A DNA stretch of 64,000 bases from Puniceicoccales bacterium Verruco_01 (GCA_001604565.1 LVBV01000011.1:1-64000); one strand, 5' to 3'. Counted from the stretch's first letter, positions 54,602-63,908 are shown. Notes: generated by a model from the sequence alone, not told the origin. Numbers and translations are program-made.

Positions 54602-55407
54602 TTGGACTCGTTGGCTTGCGTTTTTTTCTTTTCAGGGAAGGCGCCGGAGCGCACTTCGGCGGCATACGCGGCAAAAGCCTCGCGCGCGGCGGTGCCGAGG
54701 TCGGCGTACTTCTTCGCAAAGGAGGGCATTGCGCCGGGAGTGAGGCCGAGAATGTCCGTGGAGACCAGGACGCAGCCGTCGCAGTCCGGCCCCGAGCCGA
54801 TGCTGATGACCGGCACGCCGACCGATGCGGAAACCTCGCGCGCGGCGTCGTGGGCGATCATCTCCGCCACGATGGCGAAGGCGCCCGCCTTTTCCACGGC
54901 CTGCGCGTCGGCGATCAGGGCAGCCACCTCCTCCGGCGTCTTGCCGAAGCGGCGGTATCCGCCGATCTGGTTCACCCGCTGCGGGAGGAGGCCGATGTGG
55001 CCCATGACGGGGATGCCGCTGCGCGTCAGGCGCAGGATCGTATCCGCCAGCTCCACGCCGCCCTCGATCTTCACCGCGTCCGCGCCACTCTGCTGGACGA
55101 AGCGGATGCAGGAATCGAGCAAACGCTCGAAGGAGCGCGCCGTCTCGCCGAAGGGCACATCCGCCACCACGAGGGCGTTGGGTCTCGCGCGGGCCACCGC
55201 CGCCACGTGGTGGGCCATCATGTCCACCGTCACGGGAATGGTGCTCGAAAAGCCCAGCATCGTGTTGCCGAGGGAGTCGCCGACGATGATGAGATCGACG
55301 CCAGCGGCGTCCGCCAGCTGGGTGAAAGCCGCGTCGTAGGCCGTCGTGCAGACGACCTTCGCCACGCCTTTCATTTTGCGGATCGAGAGTGTGCTGACTC
55401 TTGGCAT
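54598..55407 (-). CDS. panB: 3-methyl-2-oxobutanoate hydroxymethyltransferase
   Basis: 269 aa, first enzyme of pantothenate synthesis. Recognised by CTTAYDAAFTQLADAAGVD, IIVGDSLGNTMLGFSSTIPVT (metal-ligand Asp), VVADVPFG, GADAVKIEGG (catalytic region), VMGHIGLLPQRVNQIGGYR and IGSGPDCDGCVLVSTDILGL. Complete TIM-barrel. panC is not next to it. Its end overlaps gpsA (ATGA). Confidence 0.96.
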   Translation of the reverse strand: MPRVSTLSIRKMKGVAKVVCTTAYDAAFTQLADAAGVDLIIVGDSLGNTMLGFSSTIPVTVDMMAHHVAAVARARPNALVVADVPFGETARSFERLLDSCIRFVQQSGADAVKIEGGVELADTILRLTRSGIPVMGHIGLLPQRVNQIGGYRRFGKTPEEVAALIADAQAVEKAGAFAIVAEMIAHDAAREVSASVGVPVISIGSGPDCDGCVLVSTDILGLTPGAMPSFAKKYADLGTAAREAFAAYAAEVRSGAFPEKKKTQANESK

Positions 55408-55609
55408 GATGGGCGATTACACTCCCCGAAGGAAAAACTCTCAAGAGCGAAAACCGTCCGCAGAAACGACCGGACGGCGCGCCCGCCGCATTTTGGGGCC
55501 GTCCGCCTATTCAGAGAACAGGGAAGATGGCGAATAATCGTATGGTCGGCGCTATCAAGAAAACGCCGAAGTTGCCGTGAATCCTTTTCAGGCATAGATT
55601 TCCATTCCG

Positions 55610-56497
55610 ATGAGTCCATCGCCGTTCCAATCATCCGACTCCGACAAGGGGTCCTTTCTCTCTCCGCCGCCCATCACGCCCTCCGAATACGAGACCGTGC
55701 GGAAAATCGTGTACGACCAGAGCCGCATCAACCTCGGGCCGAGCAAGAAGGAGCTCGTCATGGCGCGCCTTTCCAAGCGCCTGCGTGCCCTTGGAATCCC
55801 CACGTACGCGCAATATCTGGACTTTCTGGGTTCCGCTGCCGGACGCGACGAGATGACCAACCTCATCGACTCGATCTCCACCAACCACACTTACTTTTTT
55901 CGCGAGCCGCAGCACTTCGACTTCCTCTCGCAGGTGATTCTGCCGGAGTTCTGCGAAAATCCCGCGCACAAGGGCGGTCACCAGTTCAAGGTGTGGAGCG
56001 CCGCCACCTCCAGCGGCGAGGAGCCCTACACGATCAGCCTGATCCTCGACGACTACTTTTCCACGAGAGTGCGTGGTTGGAGCTGGAATATCCTCTGCAC
56101 GGACATTTCCACGCGGGTTCTCGCCAAGGCCGAGGAGGGCATTTTCACCAAGGACCGGATCAATCCCGTCCGCGCGGACTGGCTCATCCGCTACTTCGAC
56201 AAGGGCGTGGGCGAATCCGACGGTTTCTTCCGCGTGAAGGATTCCATCCGGCGGAACCTCACCTTCCGCGTTCTGAACCTGCTGGCGCCCTCCTATCCGT
56301 TTCGCGACACCTTCCAGGTGGTCTTCTGCCGCAACGTGATGATCTACTTTGACCGCGAAACCCAGCAGGAGCTGGTGAACAAGATTTATCCCCTTGTGGA
56401 ACCCGGCGGTTACCTCATCATCGGCCACGCCGAGAGCCTGACCAACGTCAAGCACCCCTTCAAGCTCGTCAAACCCTCCATTTACCGCAAGGAATAG
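55610..56497 (+). CDS. cheR: CheR-type chemoreceptor methyltransferase
   Basis: 295 aa. An N-terminal helical domain (SEYETVRKIVYDQSRINLGPSKKELVMARLSKRLRAL) precedes the SAM-binding domain with FFREPQHFDFL, VWSAATSSGEEPYTISLIL, TDISTRVLAKAEEGIF and VVFCRNVMIYFDRETQQEL. It methylates receptor glutamates using SAM. First gene of a three-gene unit cheR-cheB-histidine kinase; no receptor, cheA or cheW is present in the window, so it may belong to an alternative signalling system. Confidence 0.95.
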   Translation: MSPSPFQSSDSDKGSFLSPPPITPSEYETVRKIVYDQSRINLGPSKKELVMARLSKRLRALGIPTYAQYLDFLGSAAGRDEMTNLIDSISTNHTYFFREPQHFDFLSQVILPEFCENPAHKGGHQFKVWSAATSSGEEPYTISLILDDYFSTRVRGWSWNILCTDISTRVLAKAEEGIFTKDRINPVRADWLIRYFDKGVGESDGFFRVKDSIRRNLTFRVLNLLAPSYPFRDTFQVVFCRNVMIYFDRETQQELVNKIYPLVEPGGYLIIGHAESLTNVKHPFKLVKPSIYRKE

Positions 56498-56503
56498 GCA
56501 CCC

Positions 56504-57598
56504 GTGCCCGGCAACAAGATCAAAGTCCTGATCGTGGACGACTCCCTCGTCGTGCGGAGAATGCTTTCCCGCATTCTCGGGGAGGATCCCGCGATCGAAG
56601 TGGTGGGCACCGCCGAGGATCCGTACGACGCCGAGGGCAAGATCCTCGCCCTCAACCCGGACGTGATCACTCTCGACATCGAGATGCCCAAGATGGACGG
56701 CATCACCTTCCTCAAGATCCTGATGGAGAAGAGGCCGATGCCCGTGATCGTGATGAGCTCGCTCTCGCAGGCGGGCTCCAGCTACGCGATCGACGCACTC
56801 CAGTTCGGCGCGGTGGAGGTTCTGGCCAAGCCGTACGGGCCTTATTCGGTGGGCAGTGTCGGCGCGCAGCTCGTGGACAAGGTGAAGGCCGCCGCCGCCT
56901 CGTCGCGCCGCATCGGGATCCTCAAGAGCTCCTATTCCGCCGCGATGGCACGGAGTGCGACAGCTCCCGTCAAACCGGCGGCGCAGGCTCCCGGGGCGCC
57001 CGCGCCCGTCCGCTTCCATTCGCGCCAGCTCGTGGCTCTGGGCGCCTCTACCGGCGGAACCGAGGCCCTCAAGGAGGTCCTCACGGCCCTGCCCGCGGAC
57101 ATGCCGCCCATCGTGGTCGTGCAGCACATTCCCCCTTACTTTTCCAAGGCCTTTGCGGACCGGCTGAACGGCCTGTGCCGCTTCTCGGTCAAGGAGGCCG
57201 AAGAGGGCGACCTTGCCAAACCCGGCACCTGCCTCATCGCTCCGGGCGACTTCCACATGGTGGTCAACTGGACGACGCAGGGGTATCAGGTCTCGCTCAA
57301 GAAGGGCCCGCAGGTGTGGCACCAGCGGCCCGCGGTGGACATTCTCTTCAAGACGGTGGCGGAGGTTTCCGGCAAATATTGCGCCGCGGCCCTTCTCACC
57401 GGCATGGGACGCGACGGCGCGGAAGGTCTTCTCGCCATTCGCAACAAGGGCGGTGTCACCTTCGCGCAGGACGAGGCGACGAGTGTGGTGTACGGGATGC
57501 CCAAGGTGGCGGCGGACATCGGCGCGGCGCAGAAGATCCTGCCCTTGCAAAAGGTCGCACCCGCGTTGCGCGAGGCTGTGCTTGCAGGGAAGGCGTGA
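56504..57598 (+). CDS. cheB: CheB-type protein-glutamate methylesterase
   Basis: 364 aa. The receiver domain (VLIVDDSLVVRRMLSRIL; phospho-Asp in VITLDIEMPKMDG; Lys in LAKPYG) is joined by a Pro/Ala linker to the methylesterase domain with GASTGGTEALKEVL (Ser), VVQHIPPYFSKAFA (His) and LLTGMGRDGAEGL (Asp); the triad is complete. It counteracts CheR. GTG start at 56504, six bases after cheR. Confidence 0.95.
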   Translation: MPGNKIKVLIVDDSLVVRRMLSRILGEDPAIEVVGTAEDPYDAEGKILALNPDVITLDIEMPKMDGITFLKILMEKRPMPVIVMSSLSQAGSSYAIDALQFGAVEVLAKPYGPYSVGSVGAQLVDKVKAAAASSRRIGILKSSYSAAMARSATAPVKPAAQAPGAPAPVRFHSRQLVALGASTGGTEALKEVLTALPADMPPIVVVQHIPPYFSKAFADRLNGLCRFSVKEAEEGDLAKPGTCLIAPGDFHMVVNWTTQGYQVSLKKGPQVWHQRPAVDILFKTVAEVSGKYCAAALLTGMGRDGAEGLLAIRNKGGVTFAQDEATSVVYGMPKVAADIGAAQKILPLQKVAPALREAVLAGKA

Positions 57599-57625
57599 CC
57601 GGACTATGCCTTTTCACTTTTTGCG

Positions 57626-59581
57626 ATGGAGAAGGCGAACTTTCCAGGTTTCAGGGTGTGCCAGATGGTCCTCGACGGCGCTGGGGTGATCCTCACCGCC
57701 AGTCCGGACGCGTCACAGCGTCTTTCCGCGCCGGTGGCCGAGGTGAAGGGGCGACCCCTTCGTGAAATTCTCGCCGCAATCGAGCCCTCTTGGGAGAAGC
57801 TGCTCCCGGAGAACACGGCGGACTGGCCCGCGGAGATTTTCCTGCCGTGGGCGGCGGAAGGCGCTGCCTGCTCCGCTGGGCTGGCTCTGAACATTCTGGC
57901 GAGCGGGGCGAAATTCGTTGTCACGACCTCCCCCGCCCTGCCGGACGCCCACGCGATGGAACAGTCCGCCATCGCGGACTTTCCACGCGATCCGGCAAGC
58001 GCCGGGCAGCTCACCCTGCGCCTTCTGACGGCGGAGAGCCGCCTGCAAAACTACCTGCACAACTTCCCCGGCGTCTTCTTCAGCCAGCGGCCCGACTTTT
58101 CCTTCAGCTACGTGGGTCCCGGCTTTCCGCAGCTCACCGGTGCAGACCCTAGGGCGATGATGCGCAGCGGCAACCGATTCCTGTCCCTCATTCTCGCTGC
58201 GGACCGGCAGGGTTTTCTGGACGAGCTAGAGCACAGCGGCGCCTCGGGCGGCAGCTTTTCCTCCACCTACCGCATCCGCAATCCACAAACCAAGGGCATC
58301 GTCTATCTCATGGACGTGCGCACGCCCCGGCACTCGCCCGGCGGCCTGCTCTTGGGCTACGAGGGCGTGTGGCTGGACGTGACGCGCCAGTCGATCGCCG
58401 AGGCGCGGCTTTCCCGCAGCGCGTGGAAGGAGAACCTCGCCACGATCACGAGCGGCCTGATCCACGACTTTTCCAACGTCATGGCAGGCATCTTCTCCCT
58501 CTCGGAGCTGTATTCCTCCTCGCTTGAGGAAGCCCATCCGTGGAAGAAGGGCATGACGCAGATCATGGAGTCGAGCCGTCAGGCGCGCAAACTCGTGCGG
58601 CGCATCATCGACTTGAACCGCGAGCAGTCCGGCGCGAAGAACTACTATAACCTCGAAACCCTCATCACCGACCAGCTGGACCTCATGAAGGCCGTGATGA
58701 GCCGTCAGACGAAGATCGTGACGGACCTCACCGGAGAGGAACTGCCGGTGTATCTGGACGACGTGTCCTTCCGCCAGACGATTCTGAACCTGGCCCTCAA
58801 CAGCCGCGACGCCATCGAAAAGGACGGCGTCATCCGCATCAAGGTGCGCAAGGTGGGCGCAGACGAGCTCATCTTTGCCGACAGCGCGGGCAGCGCCGCC
58901 ACCACGGCTCCTCGCGACGGCGTTGTGATCGAGTTTTCCGACAACGGCTGCGGGATTCCGATGGATTACCTCATGCGTATCTGGGAGCCCTTCTTCACCA
59001 CTAAGGAGGCGAGCAAGGGTTCCGGATTCGGCCTGTACAACGCGAAACTCTTCGTGGAGCAAAGCAAGGGCCGCATCGCCGTGCGCAGCACCCCCGGCAA
59101 GGGAACGACCTTTTCCATCTACCTGCCGCTTGCCGACTTCAGCGAAAGTGTGGAGCTGGAGGGCGAGGAACAGCAGCTCCTGCGTGAAGAGAAACCCAGG
59201 CGCAGTGTCGCCATCCTTTCCGCCGCGGACGCCTCGGGGTCGGACCTCGCGCAGCGGATGCGCGAAAAGGAGTGGGAACTTATCTTCCTGCGCAAGGCCG
59301 AAGCCCTGCGCCGGTACCTGCGCGAGGCGCCCCGCTGCCCGGATCTCTTCCTCACCCTCCTCTGCAGCGCCGACAACGCGGACCCTTTCCTCGTGAAGGA
59401 GCTCAAGGCGGCGCACCCGGGCCTAACCTGCGCGCTCGTCTCCATGGGCCGCGCCCTCGACGAGGTTCCGGGCGAGGAGCTGGAGGGCATGAGCCTCGCC
59501 CTTGAGGACAACGGCTCGCCCGACGAGATCGTCCAACGCCTGGAAGCCGCGATGGACGGCCCGGCACTGCGCGGCCAATAA
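57626..59581 (+). CDS. PAS-domain histidine kinase with degenerate C-terminal receiver
   Basis: 651 aa, no membrane helix, so cytoplasmic. Two N-terminal sensor parts are present: a PAS-like segment to about 120, and a PAS fold near 145-255 with FFSQRPDFSFSYVGPGFPQLTG. Next come the dimerisation helix TSGLIHDFSNVMAGIFSLSEL (phospho-His) and an HATPase domain with ILNLALNSRDAIEKDG, EFSDNGCGIP and GSGFGLYNAKLFVEQSKGRI. The last 120 residues look like a receiver (SVAILSAADASGSDLAQRM; CPDLFLTLLC) but the phospho-acceptor Asp and the acidic pair are absent. The gene starts 27 bases after cheB, so it belongs to the same unit. Confidence 0.9.
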   Translation: MEKANFPGFRVCQMVLDGAGVILTASPDASQRLSAPVAEVKGRPLREILAAIEPSWEKLLPENTADWPAEIFLPWAAEGAACSAGLALNILASGAKFVVTTSPALPDAHAMEQSAIADFPRDPASAGQLTLRLLTAESRLQNYLHNFPGVFFSQRPDFSFSYVGPGFPQLTGADPRAMMRSGNRFLSLILAADRQGFLDELEHSGASGGSFSSTYRIRNPQTKGIVYLMDVRTPRHSPGGLLLGYEGVWLDVTRQSIAEARLSRSAWKENLATITSGLIHDFSNVMAGIFSLSELYSSSLEEAHPWKKGMTQIMESSRQARKLVRRIIDLNREQSGAKNYYNLETLITDQLDLMKAVMSRQTKIVTDLTGEELPVYLDDVSFRQTILNLALNSRDAIEKDGVIRIKVRKVGADELIFADSAGSAATTAPRDGVVIEFSDNGCGIPMDYLMRIWEPFFTTKEASKGSGFGLYNAKLFVEQSKGRIAVRSTPGKGTTFSIYLPLADFSESVELEGEEQQLLREEKPRRSVAILSAADASGSDLAQRMREKEWELIFLRKAEALRRYLREAPRCPDLFLTLLCSADNADPFLVKELKAAHPGLTCALVSMGRALDEVPGEELEGMSLALEDNGSPDEIVQRLEAAMDGPALRGQ

Positions 59582-59612
59582 AAAACGCGCCCGCTTGCGG
59601 CGGACGCGTCGT
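59579..59612 (-). terminator. Rho-independent terminator for the cysE-yacP-fkp operon
   Basis: On the minus strand ACGCGTCCGC / GCGGGCGCGT pairs with one mismatch around a four-base loop and is followed by a six-T tract. It overlaps the end of the histidine kinase gene on the other strand. Confidence 0.82.
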
Positions 59613-59636
59613 AAAGGAATCGGACTGGCCGGACGG

Positions 59637-60170
59637 CTAGCCCTTGATGACCTCGACGATCTCCACGTCGAAGACGAGCATCGAGCCGGGCAGGATGCCG
59701 GAGCCGGGAGGCGGATTCACGCCGTAGCCAAGGTCGCCGGGGATGTAGAGGCGAACCTTGCCGCCCTCGCCGACGAGCTGCACGCCCTCGGAAAAGCCCG
59801 CGACCACCGCCGAGACGGGGAACTCCACCGGCCTGCGGCTCTTGTCGAAGGTCTTGCCGTCGATGAGGCGGCCCTCGTAATTCACACGGACCGAATCGGC
59901 CTTCGTGGCGGTCTTCGCCGCGTCGCCCGCCGCGAGGACCTTGAAGTAAAGGCCGCTCTTGCGCTTCTCGGGCTTGTCGTCGCCGGTAAGCGAGTTCACG
60001 AACTTTTCGCCCTTTTCCGCATTCTCGCGGGCGAGGGCCATGCGCTGTTCACGTAGGGATTGCATCTTGTTTCGGTAGGCCGCCTCGACGTTCTTGAGCG
60101 CCTGCTCGTAGTCGAAGGGCTGGTTTGCGTTGTCGGCCATGAGGCGTGCAGCCTGCCGGAGGCCCTCCAC
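59637..60170 (-). CDS. FKBP-type peptidyl-prolyl isomerase
   Basis: 177 aa from a GTG at 60170; an ATG at 60140 is the alternative start. The N-terminal helical part (YEQALKNVEAAYRNKMQSLREQRMALARENAEKGEKFVNSL) resembles the FkpA/MIP dimerisation arm. The FKBP domain follows: VRVNYEGRLIDGKTFDKSRRPVEFPVSAVVAGFSEGVQL, GGKVRLYIPGDLGYG and PGSMLVFDVEIVEV. Family members with this arm are usually exported, yet no signal peptide is found and only 30 bases separate it from the upstream gene, so the N-terminus looks short. Last gene of the cysE-yacP-fkp run. Confidence 0.88.
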   Translation of the reverse strand: MEGLRQAARLMADNANQPFDYEQALKNVEAAYRNKMQSLREQRMALARENAEKGEKFVNSLTGDDKPEKRKSGLYFKVLAAGDAAKTATKADSVRVNYEGRLIDGKTFDKSRRPVEFPVSAVVAGFSEGVQLVGEGGKVRLYIPGDLGYGVNPPPGSGILPGSMLVFDVEIVEVIKG

Positions 60171-60200
60171 GCTGGCAACAAGGAAAGTCGGGGGCGGCGT

Positions 60201-60677
60201 TCACCCGAAGAGCCGGTTGCCGAAATTGCCGCCGGATTTCACCTTCCGGACGACCGTGCGCTCCACCTGCACCCTTTGCCTCTGTGCCCAGTCCGCGAGG
60301 GCGTCCGGCCCGATGACGGTGGCGCCGCGCGTGTGGGCAGCCAGAACGATCGCGTTGTCGCGCGTGGCGATGGTGAAGAGCTTCGCGTCGGGAGCCTTCT
60401 CCACGATGCGCTCGATCACCGCGTCGGCGGTCAGGCCCCTGTGCGCGTAAATGACAAACGGCAGCGCCCCGCCGCCGGAGACGCTCTCGGCGCGCTCACC
60501 CTGTCCGTCGAAGACGATCGTCACCTCGCAGCTTTCCGGATCGTGCAGAACGGCCAGTTTCTCCACAAGCAGGGCCGCCGCCGCATCGACGTCGCGGGAA
60601 AGCAGGCCGCGCGTCTGCGGCCAGGCGTGGACGATGTTGTAACCATCGACAAGCAGGTACTGGCGGGGCGTCGGCAT
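60201..60677 (-). CDS. YacP-like NYN-domain ribonuclease
   Basis: 158 aa, PIN/NYN fold. It begins QYLLVDGYNIVHAWPQ (first acidic residue and Asn of the NYN site), then VTIVFDGQGERAES, FVIYAHRGLTADAVIERIVE and LFTIATRDNAIVLAAHTRGATVI. The pattern is that of YacP/Rae1-type proteins, which in Bacillus act as ribosome-associated endoribonucleases. Lies 16 bases after cysE, a neighbourhood also known for yacP in other bacteria. Confident at family level. Confidence 0.87.
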   Translation of the reverse strand: MPTPRQYLLVDGYNIVHAWPQTRGLLSRDVDAAAALLVEKLAVLHDPESCEVTIVFDGQGERAESVSGGGALPFVIYAHRGLTADAVIERIVEKAPDAKLFTIATRDNAIVLAAHTRGATVIGPDALADWAQRQRVQVERTVVRKVKSGGNFGNRLFG

Positions 60678-60693
60678 GGCACGGAAGGTCCGG

Positions 60694-61542
60694 CTAGATC
60701 ACGTAGTCGAGCGGCGGGATCTCGTACACGTTGATGTAGTGATCCATCGTCGCGGCGGGATCCTCCGTCTTCTCCACGCCGATGACGCGCGCCGGGACGC
60801 CCACGGCGGTGGTGTGCGGCGGGACGTTGTCCAGCACTACGCTTCCCGCACCGATGCGCGCGCCCTCGCCGATCTCGATGTTGCCGAGGATCCGCGTGCC
60901 CGCGCCGATGAGGACGTTCTTGCGCACCTTGGGATGGCGGTCGCCTCCCTTTTCCTTGCCGGTGCCGCCCAACGTCACGTCGTGCAGCATGGAGACGCCG
61001 TCCTCCACCACCGCCGTCTCGCCGATGACAATGCCGGTGGCGTGGTCCAGCATGATGCCGGTGCCGATGCGCGCCGCCGGATGGATGTCCACGGAAAACA
61101 CCTGCGAGACGAGGCTCTGGAGATACAGTGCCACCTCCTCGCGTCCGTTCATCCACAGGCGGTGCCCGATGCGGTACGCGCAGAGGACCTGAAAGCCCTT
61201 GAAGTAAAGGAATGGCGCGAGCAATCCCTTGCAGGCCGCATCTCTTTCCGCCACGGCGCGGATGTCCGCGCGGGCGGCGGCGCCGATTTTCGGGTCGGAC
61301 GCCGTCACGTCCATGAAGAGCTTGAAAAGATACGGCTCTGACAGAGCGTGATGCCCCAGCTTGCGCGAGAGGCGGTGACTGATCGCCTCCTCCAGCGAGC
61401 GACAATCCAGAACCGAAAGGCGGATCAGTTCCGCCATCACCGGTTCGCGCGCGGCGGCACTGGCGGCCTCGGCGCGCAACCCCTCCCAGACCGGATCGCG
61501 CACGGCGTCGGTCGGTTTCGCGGGATGGATCGTTTCGTTCAT
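60694..61542 (-). CDS. cysE: Serine O-acetyltransferase
   Basis: 282 aa. It acetylates serine for cysteine synthesis. An N-terminal helical domain (LEEAISHRLSRKLGHHALSE; DPKIGAAARADIRAVAERD) precedes a left-handed beta-helix with hexapeptide repeats: VDIHPAARIGTGIMLDHATG, VIGETAVVEDGVSMLHDVTLGG, HPKVRKNVLIGAGTRILGNI. The catalytic His/Asp region is intact. The ATG at 61542 is preferred to a longer frame inside the spacer. Starts the operon leading to yacP-like and FKBP genes, and may supply cysteine sulfur for the suf system. Confidence 0.95.
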   Translation of the reverse strand: MNETIHPAKPTDAVRDPVWEGLRAEAASAAAREPVMAELIRLSVLDCRSLEEAISHRLSRKLGHHALSEPYLFKLFMDVTASDPKIGAAARADIRAVAERDAACKGLLAPFLYFKGFQVLCAYRIGHRLWMNGREEVALYLQSLVSQVFSVDIHPAARIGTGIMLDHATGIVIGETAVVEDGVSMLHDVTLGGTGKEKGGDRHPKVRKNVLIGAGTRILGNIEIGEGARIGAGSVVLDNVPPHTTAVGVPARVIGVEKTEDPAATMDHYINVYEIPPLDYVI

Positions 61543-61676
61543 GGGTTTTGGGCATGATAAGCCCACCGCGCGCCCGATTTCAACCACGCCGGACACCTTT
61601 GCGCGAAAATCCTGCGGAATAATCACCCGCGCGCACCGCTCATCAATCAGGAATCTCTCCCAACACACATCACGAC

Positions 61677-62288
61677 ATGAAACAAACGCTTTCTCTGCTC
61701 TGGGCTTGTCTGCTTCTTCTAGTCGCGTCCGGCGCCTCCGCCGTTCCCGCGAGCGGCGAAAAGGCCCCGGCCTTCACCCTGCCGACGACCGGGGGCGATG
61801 TCTCCCTTTCGGACTACGCGGGCAAATGGGTGGTTCTGGAATGGTTCAACCCGAACTGTCCCTTTGTCAGGAAGTTCTATGGTCCCGGTTACCTGCAAAA
61901 GTGGCAGAAGGAATGGTCGGAAAAGGGGGTGAGCTGGATTCTCGTCTCCTCCTCGCACGTGGGGCACCCCGATCACGTCGCCGTGGCGGACATTCCCGCC
62001 GTACTTACGAAACTCAAGATCGACTCCGCGAAGCTCCTCATCGACGAAACCGGAGCGGTGGGCAAAGCCTACGGCGCGACGAACACCCCGCAGGTGTTCC
62101 TCATCAGCCCCGAGGGCGTCATCGTCTATCAGGGCGCGATCGACGACTGCCGGACGAGTGACACCGCCGACGTGCCGCAAGCGAAGAACTTCCTGTTGCA
62201 GGCGCTCAAAGAGGCCACTTCCGGTGAAAAGGTGGAAGTAACCGCCACGCGTCCGTACGGATGCAGCGTCAAGTACGCCACGAAGTAG
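61677..62288 (+). CDS. Exported redoxin (AhpC/TSA-like) protein
   Basis: 203 aa. Signal peptide MKQTLSLLWACLLLLVASGASA. The thioredoxin fold has APAFTLPTTGGDVSLSDYAGKWVVLEWFNPNCPFVRKFY: one cysteine in CPFV instead of CxxC, as in a group of single-Cys redoxins. Then ATNTPQVFLISPEGVIVYQGAIDD (cis-Pro) and a C-terminal PYGCSVKY with a second conserved cysteine. Probably a periplasmic thiol peroxidase or reductase. Single gene, convergent with nadB. Confidence 0.88.
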   Translation: MKQTLSLLWACLLLLVASGASAVPASGEKAPAFTLPTTGGDVSLSDYAGKWVVLEWFNPNCPFVRKFYGPGYLQKWQKEWSEKGVSWILVSSSHVGHPDHVAVADIPAVLTKLKIDSAKLLIDETGAVGKAYGATNTPQVFLISPEGVIVYQGAIDDCRTSDTADVPQAKNFLLQALKEATSGEKVEVTATRPYGCSVKYATK

Positions 62289-62300
62289 AACCCGGACTTC

Positions 62301-63908
62301 TCAATACCCGCCGCGGCGCAGGATCGAATCGCGGATTTCCTCCTGCTTGTCCGGGAAGTCCAGCGTGAAATGCAGCCCCCGGCTTTCCAGACGCTGGAGG
62401 GCACAGGAGATGATGAGGCTCGCCACCCGCGCCATGTTGCGCAGTTCCAGAAGCTTCGGCTCCACGTTCACCTGCCAGTAATAATCGTGGATCTCGCGCA
62501 CGAGGTTTTCCACGCGCGACTGCGCCCGTTCGAGACGCTTGGTCGTGCGGACGATTCCCACGTAGTCCCACATCGTGCGTCGGAGCTCGTCCCAGTTGTG
62601 CGAGAGGACGACGCGCTCGTCCGCGTCCTGAACGCGCCCGGCCACCCACTGCGGGATTTCCGGATCGGCCTCCATCGAGGCGTTTTTGAGATAATTGACT
62701 GCTGCCACCGCGCCGTGCCTCGCCAGAACCACCGCCTCAAGAAGGCTGTTGCTCGCAAGGCGGTTCGCGCCGTGGAGCCCCGTGCAGGCCACCTCGCCGC
62801 AGGCAAAGAGGCCGGGCAGCTTCGTCGAAGCATCGAGCCTCGTCTCCACGCCGCCACAAAGGTAGTGCGCCGCCGGGACGACGGGGATAAAATCCTTGTT
62901 CATGTTGATCCCGCGACGGGCGCATTCCTCGAAGATGGACGGGAATTTCTCTTTGAGGACACCCTCGCCGCGACCGGTGATGTCCAGCCACACGTGGGGG
63001 GAGCCTAGGCGCTTCATCTCGCTGTCGATGGCGCGGGCCACGATGTCGCGCGGGGCAAGATCCTTGCGCGGATCGTAGCGTTCCATAAAGGCCTCGCCGT
63101 CGATGTTCCGCAGCACGGCTCCCTCACCGCGCACCGCCTCGGAAACGAGAAAGCGCTGGCCGTCGGTCGTGTAGAGGGCCGTGGGGTGGAACTGGATGAA
63201 CTCCATGTTCCGGATGGGCACGCCCGCACGCCAGGCCATGGCGATGCCGTCGCCGGTGGCGATGTCGGGATTGGTCGTAAACTGGTACACCTGCCCGACG
63301 CCGCCTGTCGCCAGCATGACGACCTTCGCATCAAAGGTGACGACCTCGTTCTTCTGCACGTCGAGAGCATAGAGGCCGAGCACCCGGTTCTCGCCGGACT
63401 TGGAGAGCAGCCCCTTGCGCGCGAGGCTGCGGCGAGTGACTAGGTCGATGGCGTAAAAGTGCTCCAGAAGAGTGATTCTGGGCTCCTTCGAGACGGCGTG
63501 GAGAAGCGCCTCTTCGATGGCGTGGCCGGTAAAGTCCGCCACATGCAAAATGCGGCGCTTGGAGTGCCCGCCCTCGCGGTGCAGGGAAACGCGCCCGTCG
63601 TCCAGTTGCGAGAAGGCGACGCCGATCTGTGTCAACTCCGCGATCGCCGCCGGACCGTCGCGCACGATGGAGCGCACCACGTTTTCCCGGCAGAGGCCGT
63701 CGCCCGCGGTGAGCGTATCCTGCACGTGGAGCTCGAAATCGTCCGTCTGGCTCGTGACGGAGGCGATGCCGCCCTGCGCCTGATTCGTGTTGGAATCCGC
63801 GCGCGTCTTCTTGGTCAGAATCGCGACGGTGTAGCCCGCCTTCGCCACGTCGAGGGCGAAGGACAGCCCGGCCACGCCGCTGCCCACCACCAGAACATCA
63901 TGATGCAT
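62301..63908 (-). CDS. nadB: L-aspartate oxidase
   Basis: 535 aa, FAD enzyme oxidising aspartate to iminoaspartate for NAD synthesis. It can use oxygen or fumarate as acceptor. Blocks seen are DVLVVGSGVAGLSFALDVAKAG, SNTNQAQGGIASV, REGGHSKRRILHVADFTG, FHPTALY, PRDIVARAIDSEMK and CGEVACTGLHGANRLASNSLLEAV. The ATG at 63908 has AGGAGA about seven bases upstream, which excludes longer starts. Length is typical. nadA and nadC are not in the window. Confidence 0.96.
   Translation of the reverse strand: MHHDVLVVGSGVAGLSFALDVAKAGYTVAILTKKTRADSNTNQAQGGIASVTSQTDDFELHVQDTLTAGDGLCRENVVRSIVRDGPAAIAELTQIGVAFSQLDDGRVSLHREGGHSKRRILHVADFTGHAIEEALLHAVSKEPRITLLEHFYAIDLVTRRSLARKGLLSKSGENRVLGLYALDVQKNEVVTFDAKVVMLATGGVGQVYQFTTNPDIATGDGIAMAWRAGVPIRNMEFIQFHPTALYTTDGQRFLVSEAVRGEGAVLRNIDGEAFMERYDPRKDLAPRDIVARAIDSEMKRLGSPHVWLDITGRGEGVLKEKFPSIFEECARRGINMNKDFIPVVPAAHYLCGGVETRLDASTKLPGLFACGEVACTGLHGANRLASNSLLEAVVLARHGAVAAVNYLKNASMEADPEIPQWVAGRVQDADERVVLSHNWDELRRTMWDYVGIVRTTKRLERAQSRVENLVREIHDYYWQVNVEPKLLELRNMARVASLIISCALQRLESRGLHFTLDFPDKQEEIRDSILRRGGY

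Noticed and set aside
55631-57550. 639-codon open frame opposite cheR and cheB
   Set aside because: Shadow of two well-conserved genes; no family features.
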